DNA from: Mangifera indica
Lineage: Eukaryota; Streptophyta; Magnoliopsida; Sapindales; Anacardiaceae
Assembly: GCF_011075055.1 (NCBI RefSeq)
Contig: NC_058149.1
Span: forward strand, 10,236,449-10,300,448
Direction of reading: 5' to 3'
DNA length: 64,000 bases
The notes under the pieces are model-generated. The model had not been told where the DNA came from, did not search any database, and saw only the letters and a list, made by a program, of their open reading frames with translations. This document shows positions 60,111-64,000 of the stretch, one piece after another; within the stretch, counting starts at the first letter, position 1; each line of letters opens with the position of its first letter. The position numbers and the translations under genes are program-made.

Positions 60111-61964
60111 ATTAAAAAAATAATGAATAAATGAAGTTTTTGTGTAAGGGATAAGACAAGTGGCAAATATTTAAGATTTTATGCATGAAATTCATCTTAA
60201 TGATATTTTATAATTAAATTTTATTTTTTATTCTAATAAAGTTTTATTGGTAAATAATTTTATCAAAGATCCTTAATTCTATTAAGGTGTATTTATTTTT
60301 TAAATCACCCAAAAAAGAAAAATACATCGTTTTGAAATGTATATTTTAATAATATAATTTAAAATAAATTTTAATTTGATCTGAAATGGAATGAAAATAT
60401 CATGTTTGAGATAATTTTAAATTTTAAAGACAAAAAATTTAAAAATTTGAGGATACAACCAAATAATCACAAAGTCGCAAAAACTAATACGATAATAAAA
60501 AAGGTTCACATCTTTAAAATCAAAAAAGGAAAAATTATTACGTTAATAAATATCGTTAATTTTTTTGTATAAAAATATCTTATAATGATATTTAAATAAC
60601 AAAACTGTGTTTTATAATTTATTTTACAAACTCATTGACAACATTAAAATCTACTATCACCATCGATGATACTATCATTATCCTGTTATTATCGACAATC
60701 CTAATAGAACATTCAATCAAGCAAACAAATATACACCTAAGCACACAAAACCCCTCCTCTCGCCCCCATCCCCCCAACCCCAACATTCAAATAAAAAATA
60801 CAAGCCGAGGTGAAAAATCAAACAAACAAAATTCTCATCATTGTTTCATCAATAATTAAATATGTTCATTCAAAAAATTGACTATGATTGTAATCACATT
60901 ATTCTAGAGTAATTTTCGTTAAATTATTTTATTTTGGCATAATTACAATAAGAATAAGACTATTTAAGGGAGATTTCAACTAAATGGGCAATGATTAATG
61001 TGTTTCATTTGGGACAAAAGTTTGGAAAGATGTAAAGAGGGTTGGGAAGTGTCAAGAGGTGTAGAGATGAAGATTGATGGAGAAGAAAGTAGAGTTGTGG
61101 TTGTGCTATGGAGATGGTGGGACGCGAAGAAGAAATAAAAGAAGAAAGAGTGAATAAAAAAGATATTATATTTATTTTTTTAAGTTATAATTAAGATTTA
61201 AGTAAATACATATTTAATACCATTTTGTAGTCGAATTATAATTAAAATTTACATAAATATACAAATTTAATATCATTTTGTAGGTAAAATTAATGGAAAA
61301 AATTAAACGAAAGATGATAATTTGTCGTTTTTTAATTTTATAGATAGTAACTATTATTAAGGTAAAAAAATGTGGGAAATAGTTTTTTTTTTTTGGGTAA
61401 CAAAGAATCTCGTCCGAATCAAATATCTTTTTGAAGACAAACCAATCATATCAAGTAAGATAAATTTCGAGTCTAATAATTGACTTCATAATTATTGAAT
61501 CAAATAAATTAAGATTTTGATTTTGATACGTTATTAGAGAATAATTGAATCTATTTTTTTTTTTACATATATAAAAATTAAGTATTAACTAAATTTAAGT
61601 TTTGATTGTTCTATATAAATAAAATTAATCATAAAAACTCAACTGATTAATTATAAATAAGTTTATCTTCTTTTTTATCATAATTTAAGTTTTTAATATA
61701 TTTTTTAATTAAAAAACATAATTTTTTAAAAATTATTTTATTATTAAAATTAATATGCCCGACCCACTGTAATGCAGGGTGTTTTGCAAACCTTCATTAT
61801 TTAGCCGGTCGGTCCAATATACAAGATCCATACTATAGGGAGGATTGGCCTAGTAGTGAGGCAGCTATAATGTCATATTTCTTATTTTATACTCCATTAC
61901 TACTATTTTAATTTGTCACGTACATGCCAAAATTAAATGAAAGAACAATATACCTTTTAAAGAG
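60111..61964. other. Intergenic, nothing recognised
   Basis: AT-rich DNA with a C-rich tract at 60745-60785 and a GA-rich tract at 61025-61150. No gene is seen. Confidence 0.35.
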
Positions 61965-62130
61965 TAATACATACATATATTTTTTTACACAATTTAAATA
62001 TATAAATAACATTTTATCATATAATTAGATATCACTTTAGTTTGATTTAAAATTATTTATATAATAATATATCATCTGTATACTAAATTATATACTAAAA
62101 ATATATATATATAATTTTATTGATTTTTTA
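61965..62130. repeat. AT-rich palindromic MITE-like repeat
   Basis: ATACATACATATATTTTTTTACACAAT at the left and ATTATATACTAAAAATATAT at the right are near-complementary, with GATTTAAAATTATTTATATA between. Member of the dispersed AT-rich family. Confidence 0.55.
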
Positions 62131-62185
62131 AATTGAGACACCCACTAGATGTGCTAAACAAATGTGGCAAGATTGAATTATTTAG

Positions 62186-62868
62186 AGGCCAAAGGACTAT
62201 TTCCCACCCAAATTTTAATACAAAATTAAATATACACTCGTGGTGTTTTAAAAACTCAAACACATACCCATAAACTAACTGCCTTTAAAATTTTTTATTA
62301 GAATTAAAAATAAAATTATTATTTTATCAATAATATTAAAAAAATATATAATTTTATTTCATTTCACCCCTAGCCTCAACTTTGAAAAAATAACTTTTTC
62401 CCCCAAATCTCTAGGATTTTCTCTTCTCTCTGACGATGGTAACCAACATGGTCTCCACCTTTAGCCCAGTCGTCTCCCTTCTTGATAGACAACATTGATG
62501 GAAACGAAGTTGGTCTTGTCTTCATTGACAGAGACAAAGTTTTTTGTCTCCGTTGAAGTCGTTTGTTAAGGAAGGAGATGATCGGACTAAAGGCAGAGAT
62601 GGTGGCAGCCACCATTGTCAGAGAGGGGAGAAAACCCTAGGATTTTTTTTTTTTGGGTTATTTTTCAAAGTTGAGGTTGAAAGGTGAAATGTGAGTTTTT
62701 AAAACTCGGGATAGAGAAATGAGATAAAATTATATATTTTTTAATATTATTAATAAAATAATAATTTTATCTTTAGCTCTAATAAAAATTTTTAATAACA
62801 ATTAATTTATGAGATAAAATATGTATTTATCTTTGTATTAAAACTTAAATGAAAAATAGCTCTTTGAC
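62186..62868. mobile_element. Foldback MITE of the AGGCC family
   Basis: Starts AGGCCAAAGGACTATTTCCC and ends AGCTCTTTGACC. The interior has the TTGTCTCCGTTGAAG and CCCTAGG landmarks of the family and inverted arms (CTTTGAAAAAATAACTTTTT near 62380 against TTTTTCAAAGTTGAGG near 62660). Flanks ATTATTTAG (62177-62185) and CTTATTTAG (62869-62877) match at 8 of 9 bases. Confidence 0.8.
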
Positions 62869-62877
62869 CTTATTTAG

Positions 62878-64000
62878 ATGGTGACCGGGAAAAAATAATG
62901 ACCAAAATAATTACAAGCAATGCCGTGACCTTTATGTGTAAATTAAAATAGGAAGAAATGGTCTGGTTTCGTCAATTTTGGTAGGCAGGACGTAGGGAAA
63001 TTAATTAAGTGGTTTATGTGATTTTAGTCAACATATTAGGTGTTTCACGATCGGTGTAATTAATAGAATGAAATTGGACAAATTTGTTTTAATATATAAC
63101 ATAGATTTTGGTTGAAGTTACCCAATATTCAAACTTGGAATCTTATAAGTTCAAAGAATTTTCGACAAAGAATTAGTCATCCACTAATAATATTTTGCTA
63201 AAATTAGGTTTAAATGTTTGTATAAAATGTTTAATACTTTTATTTTATAGGTTTTTTCTAATGTTATTATGTTTATGATGAAGGGTTTTTGTTTATCATT
63301 TCGAGTTAGGGTTTAGGATTTTTTTTGTTATGAATATTGTGTTTTTTAAAGCTAAAATTGATTCATTGTTGATAGAAAAATAATAAAAGATTCCGACTGT
63401 GTGTTTTTTTGTTTTTTTACAAAATTCAAAACAATAAAAAAAAACTTTTCAATGTGATTTACTTTATTGATTTTCTAGATATTAAAGGGTAGAGATTCAG
63501 TGATGTACTCATACATTTTGTATTCCTTTAACAAATAAATAAAGATAACTAGTTTTAGAGTTTGATTTCAATTGAATGAAGTTAATGTCTACTCCATCCC
63601 ATTAGAATTCGCGATAGTCATAAGGGTGGCATTTGGTCCTCGCATGTTGATTAGAGGACCAAAAAATATCCCTACTTAGGGTTATTTCCTAAGATATTTG
63701 AAGGGAAGGCTATAAGTACCTTGCAAGTCTCATATTAACTATTTAACTTTTGTTTTAATATACTTTATTGACAAGTTTTGTGTCTAACATAACAAAATGA
63801 TATTAACCTATCATGGAGTACCTTGGCTTTATAGAGATTGACACCCCCAATAGACGGTCACTTAATATTGAGCAATATGTCAATTCAATCTAGAAATCTC
63901 CCACAAAAACATACTTGGTGATGATGAAAAGATCTTTGTATATAACGATGACATCTCGATCAATAATTGTTATTTCTTGCCCAATCCTTGCCTTGATTTA
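62878..64000. other. Non-coding right edge, no gene recognised
   Basis: AT-rich DNA; 63580-64000 has less biased composition but no open frame with conserved residues. A gene or retroelement could begin beyond the right edge. Confidence 0.35.

Noticed and set aside
1..64000. tRNA or rRNA genes
   Set aside because: I looked for GGTTCRAATCC-type B boxes with a matching acceptor stem and saw none that was convincing; a covariance search would be decisive.

Overview
This is a plant nuclear window, almost certainly a eudicot. Genes have small GT-AG introns in AT-rich non-coding DNA, all recognisable proteins are plant families, and more than half of the window is transposon debris. The species cannot be named from the sequence.

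Five protein-coding loci can be read with confidence. From the left: an aleurain-like vacuolar cysteine protease (+, 10584-13129, 8 exons, 355 aa); an intronless P-class pentatricopeptide repeat protein (-, 14969-16621, 550 aa); an LRR plus tubulin-tyrosine-ligase-like protein of the TTLL12 type (-, 18247-24350, 15 exons, 871 aa); an RRM-like plant protein (+, 42859-43740, 293 aa); and a RAD7-like leucine-rich-repeat protein (-, 55248-59743, 6 exons, 719 aa). I followed exon phases through all junctions of the three long multi-exon genes and they close without a frameshift. A sixth locus, an OXIDATIVE STRESS 3 (OXS3)-like gene (+, 38421-39828), is recognisable but has an in-frame TGA before its conserved C-terminal block. 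Between it and the RRM gene lies a decayed, unidentified multi-exon gene (40232-42602) whose largest intron holds four 337-bp tandem repeats. The genes do not form a pathway; they are independent housekeeping or stress-type loci.

Layout: 1-10.5 kb is repeats (a 2.2-kb terminal-inverted-repeat element, three foldback MITEs, a Ty3/gypsy integrase relic). 10.5-24.4 kb is a gene island. 24.4-38.4 kb is a gene-free nest of repeats, including an array of small palindromes, a 250-bp tandem array with a long hairpin in each unit, and two large palindromic elements. 38.4-43.8 kb holds OXS3, the dead gene and the RRM gene. 43.8-55.2 kb is repeats, with a hAT-type MITE and a truncated Ty3/gypsy element. 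55.2-59.8 kb is the RAD7-like gene, and 59.8-64 kb is again AT-rich repeats.

The most interesting structures are: a family of 0.7-0.8-kb foldback elements sharing the terminus AGGCCAAAAG and making 9-bp target duplications (Mutator-like), one sitting 117 bp upstream of the protease start codon; the hairpin-bearing 250-bp tandem array with a diverged single copy 5 kb away; the 41-bp-period palindrome array with a compensatory stem change; and the single stop codon splitting the OXS3-like gene.
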